A stretch of 64,000 bases of DNA from Purpureocillium takamizusanense (taxonomy: Eukaryota; Ascomycota; Sordariomycetes; Hypocreales; Ophiocordycipitaceae). The stretch lies in contig NC_063072.1 in assembly GCF_022605165.1 (NCBI RefSeq), positions 372,001 through 436,000 on the forward strand. Reading direction: 5' to 3'. Below are positions 53,568 through 64,000 of this stretch, piece by piece. The position numbers and the translations under genes were made by a program. Below the pieces are notes generated by a model. The model saw nothing but the letters and a program-made list of their open reading frames with translations, searched no databases and was not told where the DNA came from. The stretch's first letter is position 1; each line of letters begins with the position of its first letter.

Positions 53568-56201
53568 CTACGCCTGAACCATGTGCCGACGCCCATGCTC
53601 ATGCCTGTGCCCATCATGCTCATGCTTGTGCCCATGCTTGTGCTTGTGCTTCTTCTGCTCGCGACTCGCACGGCCGTGAGCATGGCCGTTGCGACGAGCA
53701 TCTTCCTCTCCATCAGCGTCCATGCCCTCCCACTCCTCATCATCCTCCTCCTCCTCCTCCTCGTCATCATCATCATCATCATCCTCCGCCCATTCCGGAA
53801 ACCCATCCTCAAACAGCTCCTCCAGGCGCTCCCTCCTCGTCCCCTCATCCAGCCCCTCCTCACGCATCACCCCCTCCCACCGCGCCATCTCCCCCTCCGT
53901 CAGCAGGCACGCGTCCAGCATCGCCGCCAGCGCCTCCCGGTCGAGCCCCTCGCCGATGAAGACGAGCTCCTGCCGCCGGTCCCCCCACTCGCCGCCCTTG
54001 CGCATGTCGTGCCGCACCAGCGCGTCCACCTGCGGGTCGCCCGTCGCGTACTCCTCCGCGGGCAACGTGCAGAACCACGGCCGCCCGCCCGTCAGCGTGA
54101 GCATCGCCCCCGCCTGCGACCAGTCGCCCGCGCGGTGCGGCCGCGTCGCGAGGAGGAACTCGCCCTTGGAGCGGAAGAGGCGCCGCAGCGTGGGGTGCGA
54201 CCGCTTGTTGGCGAGGATGATGTCGTTGGCGGGGATGTCCAGGGGGTCCTCCTCCGCCGCCGCCAGTTCCTCCTTGTGCTCCTCCTCGTCAGTGTCCATC
54301 CCGATGTTGTCGACGGCCTGCATGGACTGTACTCCATCGTCGCCTGTGCTTGTTTGTGCTAGCACCTTGGCTGCAGTCGGTGAGGGCGCGGTGCGGGCCG
54401 TGGAGGCTGATTGAGCGCTCAGGGGAGAGGTCCCCAGGAGACCTGTGCTCGCGGAGGATGAGGGGGAGGACGAGGACGAGGAGCGAGAGCTGTCCGAGTG
54501 TTCTTCTTCTTCATCATCCAGCTGGCCCTGCATCTCGACATCGTCCGTGCCATCCCCCCCGTCCTGCATGTCGTCATCACCGTCCCCCTCGTCTTCGTCA
54601 TCGTCATCGTCCTCCTCCTCATCAGGGTGCTCCATCTGCAGGATAAACTTGTCGTACAGCAGCGCAAACAGGCGCCGGGGGTGAAACGGCCTGTATCGGC
54701 TGTAGATGAAGCTCTGCACGTTGTACTCCTCCGTCTCGGGCTTGGGCGTCAGGACGTTGCGCCCGTTGACCTGAGCGTCGCACGTGTCAGTGAAAACAAC
54801 GCACTTGCACTTCAGCACGCACACATGCGAACTAATGACGTGCGATAGATGTATCCCAGCGAGCCGGGAAGAGCAAGCAAGGGTAGGTGAACTGCGGTTT
54901 GAGGAGGGCACACGTTACCTCGCGAACAGTCATGGCGTGGAGATCTTGCAGCCACCCGTACCCGGACTGTGCCACGTCCAGCTTGAACAGGCCTGTGTTG
55001 ACGAGCTCCTTGACGTCGACCTTGCCGTACGACGCCTCGATGATCTTGGCGCGGTGGTTGAGCCGTTTGATGAGGCCGCGCGTCTCGTTTTTGGTCTCTT
55101 CATTGATCTGTGCACGGGGGGCGGTCAGCTGCGGGCTGGCATCTGGATGAAGACGGGTTTAATTTGGGGGTTTGGGATTGATGGTGATTTAGGGACTTGA
55201 GGTTGTTGCTCCCTCTGTGCCTGCTTGGGGCCACGAACCATGTCGGTCTTGTTCAGGATGATGACATCCGCAAACTCGATCTGGTCGACCATGAGGTCAG
55301 ACACGGTGCGCTCATCCTCGGGCGTGACGTCGTCGCGCCGCGAAGACAGCAGGTCCGCCGTGTCGAAGTCGTTCATCATGGTGAAGGCGTCAATGACCGT
55401 CACCGTCGTATCCAGCTTGGCAAACTTTTCCAGACCGCCAGCCTTCTTCCTTATATTCCACCCTAGTTAGCACAGCACAGCACAGCACAGCATAGCAAAG
55501 CGCAGCGCAGTCTGGGGAGGGGGAGCACATACAGTTGCTTGAGGACCTTGACCATGCTTTCGTCGAGCTGCGCCGCGCCCGGCGCCTCGGCCATGTCGCC
55601 CATGGTCTCGGCCAGTCGCGCGTCAAACGTCTCGGCGACCTGTTCCGGCTCGCTGATGCCGCTGCTCTCGATGATGATGTAGTCAAACTCCTGCAGTTGG
55701 GCGAGGCGCACCAGCTCCTCGAGGAGATCGCCTCGCAGGGTGCAGCAGATGCAGCCGTTTTGCAGTGCGATGACCTTTTCGTCCGTCTTGGTGAGCTGGT
55801 GCGTCTTCTTGATGAGCGCGGCGTCGATGTTGATGCTAACATGTACCAGTACCCCGATGTCAGCTTGCGTGCTCGGATGACTGAATGAAGCCGACTCATG
55901 GCCCCCTTGGTCAACACTCACGCTCCAATGTCATTGACCACCACCGCGATGCGGAGGCCATGTTCCGTCTTGAGGATATGCTGAAGCAGAGTGGTTTTGC
56001 CAGACCCCTGACTTTGTTATTAGCAAAGTCACGTTGCCAAAATGGCGACATATTGATACCGCGCAGCATGGTCAGTCTTACCAGGAAACCCGAAAGGAGA
56101 GTCACTGGGAGCGGCCTTTCAGGAACCTGCGTCCTCCTGGCTCCATGTCCTTTTCTAGTCTTCTTCGAGATGGTCCGCATCTTGCCTCGCGCGTTTGTCA
56201 T
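53568..56201 (-). CDS. CobW/ZNG1-like metal-chaperone GTPase
   Basis: Six exons on the minus strand: 56201-56082, 56007-55922, 55835-55533, 55449-55239, 55107-54919 and 54770-53568. All are in frame, about 703 aa. The first join creates the P-loop [15 protein letters not shown]. The G3E/COG0523 signature CxCC is in [10 protein letters not shown], with [17 protein letters not shown] and the guanine-specificity motif LNKTDM. The C-terminal CobW_C domain ([12 protein letters not shown] ... [10 protein letters not shown]) is interrupted by a ~170-residue Asp/Glu/Ser-rich insert. The protein ends in a His-rich tail ([19 protein letters not shown]), a likely Zn2+ store. Members deliver zinc to client metalloenzymes such as methionine aminopeptidase in the cytosol. 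The start could also be the second Met at 56180. The exon 4 donor is GTTCGT, slightly unusual. Confidence 0.92.
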
Positions 56202-57060
56202 TCACACAGAACTTCTTCACGACTTGTCTGATTTTGAGCAGGGGAAAAGAGATACGATGGAGCAAAACGAATTGTGCGCGTACGCAGCCTCACTTATATA
56301 CATTTCGACGGCCAAACACTCCCTCGAGGGCTGAAACCTACTGCAACCTCCCGTCTCTGCCCATGTAAGTGCTGAGGCGAGGTACGTGATGCGGGTCATC
56401 AGGGTTCTGGCGACTGACCATCAAGGTATTGTGGGTTATCAGCGATTACATCTCGGCGCCAGTGATTGGTCCCCAGATTGAAAGGAGACTTGCGACTAAA
56501 GCCGGGGTTTGCTTGCGCCATTCCCGTAACTGGGATATGCGGCCATCTTCGCAGTTGGCCGTACTGTTCGGAGCCGTGTTAGTCGCGACACGCCTGGCGT
56601 CGGGCGTGGACAACAAGGTGCGCGCGCACAATGTACTCTACGGACGTATGCCACCGAAGTCGGCGTTAGATGGGCGCACAAAACTGGACATATGATTAAA
56701 AAGAAAATCGAGACCGCGTGTATATGTTTACACGAGTGGAACGAGCCGAAAGCCATGGAGACGTGTTGAGGCTGGCGCGAGGCGCTGGGTGCCCAACTGC
56801 AGAGAGGCAAACGACATGACAGCACCTGCGCTCGACCGCCTCGAAAAACAACGCCCATGTGGATGTGGTGGCTCGGCTGAGATGGGGCCCGGGCTGTGAC
56901 ATGAAGTCTCCGCAGCTATCGAAGCCTCCGATCAAGAACCCGGGGAGAGAAGCGCGGTATTTGCGACGGCAAAGGCAAATGGGACAGTTGACGTTTTTGC
57001 GTGACGCTATAGCCTTTTCCGTTATTTTCCCCTCTTAATGGTCTAATGCGGGGTTCAGCG
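56202..57060. other. promoter side of the CobW-like gene and spacer
   Basis: About 860 bases upstream of the CobW-like start codon, running into the RIP-like block. Short overlapping frames only; no gene recognised. Confidence 0.45.
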
Positions 57061-58280
57061 TTGAGCAATAAGTCGACCGACCGCGAGGTATAGATCTGGA
57101 ATGTCTATATTGCGTTATGGCATAGACTTTAAAGACCAGGCGTTATACCGTTATATACGGTATTGCTTGACTTATCGAGCATATATGACCATAGCCACAA
57201 GAATATTCGGGATCCCGAACGCTAAAACTCACTTTAGTGTTAACGAGTGCTAAGAATATAATTTAAAAACGGCCTCAGGTGCTCTTTAATACCCGCATAA
57301 ACTACCCAAACAGTCGTATAGAGTTTTACGCTTTATTTGAAGACGAAGCTCCTGAAAGAATCTCTTTCCCCGAAGCCTATACCATCTATACTCTTACCGC
57401 CTGAATACAGCGGGTCTATACTTAAAGTTGAGCCTCGTCGGCAAATACCGATAATAGGCACTACGACGTAATATATTCATAAATATAAATAGCCTCGTAG
57501 CTATATATACTAATAAGGTAAACGTCGAGGAGGCTAAACTAATATACCGCGAGACGTTAAGGCGTTATCGATAGAGGTTTAGCGATTAAGATCCCGATAT
57601 ACTTACGTATAAGGACGACTTAGCCCTTTTCCTTTTCAACTAGGGGAAGTATCGGGAAGCCAAAGCGATAAATCGCGATACGTTAAAGCTATATCGAGAG
57701 GTACTCGGCGATAAGTACCCCTATACGCTCATAAATATAAACAACCTTGCATAGATGTTTTTCGGGCAGGGCAGGTACGACGAGTCCGAGACGATATACC
57801 GCGAGACGTTATAGAAACGTCAAAAGCTAGTATACTTATCCGACATCTACACTGCCTATCTCGATGCTATTTAGCGAGTGTAAGAGCAAGTCGACGAGAT
57901 AATGCTCGGATAGAAGCCTACGGAGGACCTGTCCACAATCGCCGACGATCTTACTATTAAGGTACCGGGATGGTATTTCCTCGATAGCCTAGAGAATGGC
58001 TTTCTAGGAAAATATGAGGGCATAACGCATCGGGCCTAGTTATCTTCTTCTCCCGGTACGGCGCTCGCTAAGGCAGGTCAATAGCTAAGCTACTCCTAAC
58101 CATTATATCTCGAAGCTAGTATCGACCTTATAAGGAAGATCTTTATCGTACTTTATTTAACGGCTAGGTTACCTAGTAGAGGCACCGAGATCACAAGTAT
58201 TAAGCTACGAAACATAAAGCTAGCGACTAGGAACGTGTTCGTCCGTAAAGGGCAGATAATCATTGTGATCCGCTACAGCA
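57060..58280 (+). pseudogene. RIP-decayed tetratricopeptide (kinesin-light-chain-type) gene relic
   Basis: TA-rich, RIP-like block in which the plus strand still reads as tandem 42-residue TPR units of the kinesin-light-chain/NLR type. Recognisable pieces are EEAKLIYRETLRRYR near 57525-57570, YREAKAINRDTLKLYREVLGD near 57655-57710 and NNLA followed by MFFGQGRYDESETIYRETL near 57740-57810. Stops (TAG where CAG is expected) interrupt most units, the C-to-T signature of RIP. Fungal TPR arrays of this kind often form the C-terminus of NB-ARC receptors. No NB-ARC part is visible here. Confidence 0.65.
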
Positions 58281-58484
58281 AATCTTGAGCTTTAAACAAC
58301 CACGTTTTCTATATCGCACGCTTCCTGACGTGTTTGTGAATAGATTGAATAATCTGGCGAGATTCGAAAGGCGGGTGGACATTGACGCAAAAAGTAAGAT
58401 TAGAGCGCGCTGGTTATCTAGATCCAGGAGGATGACACGAGGGTTGCAAGCTGGTTCAGCGCCAGGGAAGAGAGCGACAACTAG

Positions 58485-60553
58485 TTACAGCTTGAATTTA
58501 GGGACTGCGACATAATATTCGTCGTTGTAGCCCTTCTCTACAGCGTCAATTTGCAAGGCAAGCATCCGGGAGTACTGCCTGGCCCAGCTGATGGCCCCCG
58601 ACATGCACCACACCCCCGGAACACCGCTTGGGCGCCACCACTAGATAGTTAACAGCAGGTATTAGTGGACTATCAATAAACATAGCGTATTGTCTCTGAA
58701 AACATGGGACAGGGGGCCAATAAAGACCCAAGACAGAGCGGAAACAGAAACGGCAAAAATACACTTACCCCTTTACGCTCTGATTCATCGTCCAGATCTC
58801 CCCATTCCTGAGCTTTGACTGCGTCGGCCATGTCCTTACCAAGTAGCCGTTCAACAACTTTAGCGGTGCGTTCCCAGCCAGTTGCCAGGACGATCACATC
58901 TGACTCGAGCTTAGTCCCACCATCAGCCAATACAAGGCCGTGGTCGTAAAACGCACTGAGTCCCTTCTTGGACCTGTGGATTTTGATCCTGCCGTCGGCA
59001 ATCATCTGAGCGGCGCCATGGTCGATGTAAAAGTGGCCAGATTTCAAAATCAGATGGTCCAACAAGCCGACGCCGTCCTCGCCTTTCCTGAACACCATGC
59101 CCGCCTTCTCCATGCCCTCAATGAGCTCCTTGTCGAATTCTGCGCAGAGAGGCATGGTGCCAGACTCGAGAGTGAGCGCGACCACGTTGGGAAAGGACGT
59201 CTCTATTAGGTCCGCGTCCTCGGTACTCAGATTGGGGGTCATCCAGAGGCCAAGCATAATGGTCTCCAGCGACTCCAGCGAGACAAAGATGTTTGGATTC
59301 CGCTGGATCATGGCCACGCTCTTGGCGCCGTGGTTGACAAAGTCCTGTGCTATGTCGTGCGCGCTAGTTCCGGTCCCGACTATTGTAATACTCTTGCTGG
59401 CGAGGTTGGACACTCCAGATGCCGACTTGTGCTTGGACGAGTGGTATATTTCGCCTCGGAAGGCATCCTGGCCTGGTAAACCCAGCCGGACTGGCTGGTC
59501 GCTATGGAGACCGGTCGAGAGAACAACATGCTTGGTCGTGATGATGTATGAAGTTCGATTCGTTTCCAGTTCAACCCTGTAGCTGTGATTGTCTCGATCA
59601 CGCACAATTCTCTTGACTGACGTACTCGTGCGCGTCTTGAGTTTCATGATTTTGCTATAGCACTCCATCCAATCACCATACTGATCCTTGGTCATGTTTC
59701 TGGGCCAATTCGTTGGGTAGCGCAAGAATGGGAGGCTGTCCATGGTGGTAGGTGTATGCGTCTTAAGAGAGTTATATCGGTTGCGCCACGAGTCGCCAAT
59801 CCTGGGAGTCTTTTCAATCAGCAAATATCGAAGGCCCATGTGTTCAAGATGCGCGGCAAAGCTTAATCCGCATTGGCCTTTTGGGTCAACCCAGTTCATG
59901 GCGTCAGCAATATTAACACTAATAGAAATAGAATAGGGGGCAGAGCACTGTGTGTTGGGTGAAGATTTGAGCGTACCACCGCCGACGACTACAACCTGTA
60001 GCTGGCCTGCCTTTTGCCCCGCTTGTTCATCTACTTGTCGGATTACATATCGTGGCTCTTTTAGCCGCTCCAGTTCTGTCGATGCAGTCCACGCCTTCCA
60101 TTGGTTATTGGGCCCAACGTTGGCTAAGCGAATTACGCCCCGGCCAGAGCCAAACTTATTGGTAAATGTGAAGGCAGCCTGTATAAAGGTCGCCGGCCCC
60201 AGCTGCTCCAGCCTCGGCTGCAGCGAAGGCGACTGGATCACATTGATTTGCCCGAGTCCGAACGTTGACCCGAGCACATAAGCACTGATAGCCTTGGGGC
60301 CAAACTTGGAGGCCACGTTCCAGGTCAGGGCGACAAGATCCCGCCACCACGATTCCTGCACAAACAGGATTTCAAACGCCTTAGCGTTTCTGTGGTCAAT
60401 GGAATCGGCCAGGTCTGCAATCCACTTGTCCACGACTTGGCCAGCGTTGACATCCTCACGGCTAATGGACGCATCAAGGGTAAGGCTAGGGATAGGCGTG
60501 CGAGGTGGATACTCGGCCCATCCTTCAGCAGCTGCTGTCACCCGAGAAGACAT
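58485..60553 (-). CDS. flavin-containing monooxygenase (FMO/Baeyer-Villiger-like)
   Basis: Three exons on the minus strand: 60553-59977, 59877-58769 and 58640-58485. About 613 aa. The first join (GTACGC donor, AAAG acceptor) restores the FAD motif VVVGGGQCGLSFAAHLE at ~residue 188. An N-terminal ~180-residue NTF2-like/SnoaL-like domain precedes it, as in a group of fungal FMO-like enzymes. Other landmarks are RIGDSWRNRY, an NADPH motif TIVGTGTSAHDIA, and VIVLATGWE. The last exon supplies the conserved end PSGVPGVWCMSGAISWARQYSRMLALQI. Expected to oxygenate a heteroatom or ketone with NADPH and O2 in the cytosol; substrate unknown. It is divergently transcribed from a BBE-like oxidase, so the two may share regulation and a pathway. 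Reading on without the last intron gives a false hydrophobic tail. Confidence 0.9.
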
Positions 60554-61614
60554 TTTCCAGTTGAAGAAAACGTGAAACAGAGCGTTTGGGTGAAGTTAGC
60601 TTACCAGGGATGGCTGATGTTTGGTTGGTGTAAGATGTGTAGGTCAAGTTCAGAGGATGGACTCTCGCAGAAATGTTGCGTTCTGAGCTCATATTTATAT
60701 GTACATGATGTGTCTGCCTTAAGAGCTCGCAGGTCGCTTCTCTTCTTTCTAAAATGAGAAACTGGCAATTACTCTAAAAAAATTAGCCGATAGCATAGAG
60801 GTTTCGGTAGTGACATCATTCGGTTTGCAAGGGCATACAGTGATACCCAACAAAAAGCCATACACGCACGATCGCGAGACACTGTCTCAACATGGCAGAT
60901 CGAAAAGTCGTCACGGGAATAGTAGTTTGCCTTTTCATAGATCTCATGATCAGCTTATTGAACCCAAGGTCGACTTCCAAGCCCTGTTTGTGATGTTGTC
61001 TCGGGCATGTTTCAGCAAAATGATTTGGGTGTCTTATCCAGTGGCATCGAGGCCCAATCATGAACACCACAATCGTGGTCCAATCATGAACAGACACGGA
61101 GCGGATTCTTTGATTTATTTGATGATAGCAAGTTCGTTTCATGTTTAGGTGATTTATGTATCTGTTTTTGCTTTGATTGCTTTCTTTTTTGAGCGGCGCC
61201 ATGCTTCTCGGACTGATCACCGCAAGACACTTGACGTCTAACTACGCCTAGACTTACACTGGCGCCGGCCGCCAACCCACTTCAGATGGAAAGGGCGGTC
61301 AGTCACACTGATTATCAAAAAAAAACAAACTGCATGATGGGGTTATTGAGTGCCATGCTATTCCGTGACCGACTTGTGGGGCGTGGGGGAGCAGGTGAGG
61401 GGAACGCTTCTATTGGATGTGGATAATATGTCGTCTGCCTATTCGGCGACTACATATACTGCGACAGCGCCTACAGAAGAAGTGACCAAGCAACATTTAT
61501 TGGGAGTCTCATTGAGTCCTGACATTGTCTATTTACATTATCACCTCTTTGCAGTTGAAATTACATAACCGTACGTACATCCGGATCAAGGCAATCTGCT
61601 TTGTGCTTGGTAAC
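60554..61614. promoter_or_regulatory. shared divergent promoter of the FMO and BBE-like genes
   Basis: About 1.06 kb between the two start codons, which point away from each other. No gene is visible inside. CCAATCATGAAC occurs twice (61055-61066 and 61080-61091) and GGCGCC-type GC motifs lie near 61194 and 61261. A bidirectional promoter is the natural reading. Confidence 0.5.
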
Positions 61615-63180
61615 ATGTCTACTGCCATCTCAGAGCCTGTCGAAACCGATTCCGACCAGACCAGTATTCCATGGGTAGATCCAAACATTATCCACCCAAG
61701 GAGCCTACTCCTCAAACTCACGGAGCGGCTGCGGCTCAACGGCATAGAAGTCCATGAAACACAGGGCGACAAGGAGGCTGTACCACTCGATGCCCGCATG
61801 CATGATCGAGCGGCCATTGTTCCTGCGCTTGTCGTGTCGCCAAGAGGTGAATGGGCTATTTCTCAGGCTTTGCAGGCCATGAATGATCTCAGCGTTTACC
61901 AAAAGATACCCATCTCTGTCAAGAGCGGCGGCCATGGCTACTTCAATGGAGCAACCTGCTCTGGTATCATGCTGAACCTGGGGCAGATGACGGCCTGCCG
62001 CGTCACGGGCGACATCCTCACCGTGGAGCCGGGATGCGTTCTGGGACGTATCGTCTACATTTTAGCTAAGCATGGTAAGGCTGTACCGCATGGAGATTGT
62101 TACGGCGTAGGTGCGGGCGGCCACTTCACCACCGCTGGGTGGGATCTTCTTTTGACCCGCCGTTACGGAATCGGCTGCCAGTCCGTCGTCGGCGGGCGCA
62201 TTGTTCTTTGGGACGGCATTGTCCTGGACGTTGACGAGCACAATCACCCAGACTTGCTGCATGCCATACGCGGTGGAGCCGCTGCCGGCGCCGGAGTTGT
62301 CTCTGAGATCCGGCTCCGTGTCATAGACGAGCCGGCCCACGCAACGTGGCGCCTCACGTCGCTTGACAAGAGGCAGCTACAGAAATGCGTAGACCATCAC
62401 GCGTTCTCAAGGGCCGCGGAGTTACCCGAAGACATTACTGTGGCCTTTCGCTTCTTCTTTGTTCAGGATCAGGAGGATCCTATATGCTCCTTCAACATTT
62501 TCAGCATGCTGGGACCAGCCGAAACCATGCAGCACCTCTATCGTCATCTCGGTGCTGAGGTTGCTACGTTACTTGATGATCCAGACATGTGGAATGAAAA
62601 AACGCTGCTGGACCTCCGACTGCTCCCAGCCTCCAGGATACTATCTACCAACCCAGATATGCTCTCCGAGGTCTCAGCTACCCGGCTGCAAGATAGCCCG
62701 CTCCTTTTCTGGGAAAAAGGCATGATCCAGCGAGAGATGGGCAGCTCGTTCCTGGAGACGTCCTCCTACTGGGTAAAGACGGACTGCGACGAGATGCTTC
62801 CCAAAATCTACGAGCGCTTTCAAGAAGTGAAGAACTTGCCCATGAGGGAGAGGATGTACGCCCTCGTCATCATGGGGGGCGGCGACAGCCTTAGACGCCA
62901 GCACGAGTGCTCCATGCCCATAGGAAAGGCTTTAGCCAGGTTTGAGGTGCATTGGGACGATGTGGACGATGCATACGAGTGCCGCATGTTTGCGGGCACT
63001 GTCTCCAACGTGCTGCGTTCTCAACAGGACGACGGTGTTGGCAGGCCATTCCGCGGGGATATTTGGAAGCAGGAACAGGCATGTAGCAAGGCGGATCGCT
63101 TGCGCGGCATTCTGGGGCAGTTTGATAGGCGGAAGACCAGAAAGAGTGGCGGCAGACAAGCACGCACTATGAAGCTGTGA
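61615..63180 (+). CDS. BBE-like FAD-dependent oxidase
   Basis: Single exon. The start at 61615 (MSTAISEPVE) is preferred over 61525 because the extra 30 residues are hydrophobic and irregular. 521 aa. PCMH-type FAD domain with KSGGHGYF, whose His107 is the covalent 8-alpha FAD attachment, and DCYGVGAGGHF, whose Cys162 stands where bicovalent BBE enzymes bind C6 of the flavin. The usual GGGxG after this motif is replaced by TTAGWD. The C-terminal domain is less conserved and the classical C-terminal NWQ(x)YYG-type motif of the BBE domain is not obvious. No signal peptide is seen, unlike many secreted BBE oxidases, so it is probably cytosolic. Such enzymes oxidise alcohols, sugars or close rings in secondary metabolism. 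Divergent neighbour of the FMO gene. Confidence 0.88.
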   Translation: MSTAISEPVETDSDQTSIPWVDPNIIHPRSLLLKLTERLRLNGIEVHETQGDKEAVPLDARMHDRAAIVPALVVSPRGEWAISQALQAMNDLSVYQKIPISVKSGGHGYFNGATCSGIMLNLGQMTACRVTGDILTVEPGCVLGRIVYILAKHGKAVPHGDCYGVGAGGHFTTAGWDLLLTRRYGIGCQSVVGGRIVLWDGIVLDVDEHNHPDLLHAIRGGAAAGAGVVSEIRLRVIDEPAHATWRLTSLDKRQLQKCVDHHAFSRAAELPEDITVAFRFFFVQDQEDPICSFNIFSMLGPAETMQHLYRHLGAEVATLLDDPDMWNEKTLLDLRLLPASRILSTNPDMLSEVSATRLQDSPLLFWEKGMIQREMGSSFLETSSYWVKTDCDEMLPKIYERFQEVKNLPMRERMYALVIMGGGDSLRRQHECSMPIGKALARFEVHWDDVDDAYECRMFAGTVSNVLRSQQDDGVGRPFRGDIWKQEQACSKADRLRGILGQFDRRKTRKSGGRQARTMKL

Positions 63181-64000
63181 ACTACAATCAGGTCAAATGA
63201 AGCTAGCTATTCGAGATCTATACAAAGCTCCTCCTGCTAATCACTGACGATCGCCTGGGATTTTCTGAGGGCAATTAATTGGGGGGCCTAACCACTTTAC
63301 CATGGGGACCGTCTTAGGGGGGCCGTGTGGCTGTCCCTCCAAATCGGGTAGTTGAACATTCTATATGTTGTCATCAGCCACAAAATGGCTTCTCGGGCAA
63401 GGGTTCTGTCCAGATCTTATATCTCTAGAGTTCTATAGCAGTTCGATACGCGAGGAGAAAGTCACACGATGAAAGACTTGCTACAGCAGGGTTCAAAGCC
63501 ACTACACTCCACTATACATCCGAGGATATAGAATGTATATTATTAAATATTACTATTGCTTAGGATATACTATACTAGGTTACTAGAGGCTTGATTTTCT
63601 GTTTATTACTGAGACCTATACCTACTATATATATATATGAGTACTGCTATTCATATAGCTCGATTTTGCTATTCATACAGCCAGTGGGTCGCCAAGAAAT
63701 TTTTGGCCAATTACGTACCGCGCAGCCTCTACCCCGCGGTTGGGCAATGGCATTACGAGCAGCGCGCAGCCCAGGCCGCCGTCTTCGCGGTCCGGCACGG
63801 TCTACGCACTCGCCCGGAGCGGAATAATATGCGCCCGATGTCATGACATCGTGAAGCATAGCGGAAATGCGTTTTTGAGCGAATTGAGCCCGGCCAGCGC
63901 GGCGGCGCGGCAGCTACGTTATGACGATGTGATTCAACGGCATTCTGGCGCGCCGCTACAGTCCGTTACCTACCCCTGCGTACTGGAAATGCCTGGCGTC
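63181..64000. other. 3' region, AT-rich then GC-rich, nothing recognised
   Basis: About 820 bases. 63500-63680 is TA-rich with a short (TA)n run. From 63700 the sequence is GC-rich with overlapping frames on both strands, possibly the edge of a repeat or of a gene beyond the window. No gene can be supported. Confidence 0.4.

Noticed and set aside
63591..63859. Short overlapping frames at the right edge
   Set aside because: Both strands are open and no motif is visible. It cannot be judged without sequence beyond the window.

Overview
The window is nuclear DNA of a filamentous ascomycete. Evidence: short spliceosomal introns (about 50-260 nt) with GTAAGT-like donors and CTAAC/CTAAT-like branch sites, GC-rich coding exons, AT-rich blocks that look like repeat-induced point mutation (RIP), and gene families typical of Pezizomycotina. 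The mix of an enterotoxin-like secreted protein, Zn2Cys6 regulators, flavin oxidoreductases and small secreted cysteine-rich proteins suggests a Sordariomycete, perhaps a hypocrealean (insect- or nematode-associated) fungus. That placement is inference.

Layout. (1) 1-3100 is an AT-rich, RIP-like, probably subtelomeric block with a short telomere-type repeat and an 18-G run. (2) 3.5-17.4 kb is an accessory region: a truncated P450, a GMC oxidoreductase, a tiny six-cysteine secreted peptide, an AMP-dependent ligase with an apparent one-base phase problem, an opine (cucumopine/mikimopine) synthase-like gene and a secreted enterotoxin-A-like protein. (3) 18.1-22.8 kb holds a transcription factor with two tandem Zn2Cys6 clusters followed by a D-galactonate dehydratase-like enolase-superfamily enzyme. 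(4) 25-56 kb is mostly conserved housekeeping DNA: an AAAP amino-acid transporter, NOB1, NOP10, S-adenosylmethionine decarboxylase, CFD1, a four-TM protein and a CobW/ZNG1-like GTPase, separated by long microsatellite-rich intergenic stretches. (5) 57.0-58.3 kb is a second RIP-like block with a decayed tetratricopeptide gene. (6) 58.5-63.2 kb is a divergent pair: a flavin-containing monooxygenase and a BBE-like FAD oxidase.

Most notable find: three small secreted-protein genes between NOP10 and SPE2 (36186-36870 minus, 38631-39321 plus, 40722-41573 plus). They share almost no sequence but have the same architecture. Each has three exons split by two phase-0 introns, a signal-peptide exon of 54-64 codons, a middle exon of 43-45 codons, and a cysteine as the first codon of exon 3. 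Six cysteines follow C-x5/6-C-x29/30-C-x5-C-x5/6-C-x9-11-C. I do not recognise the family. It looks like a fast-evolving, disulfide-rich effector-type family.

All exon structures were read by eye from splice signals and reading-frame continuity. No searches were run.
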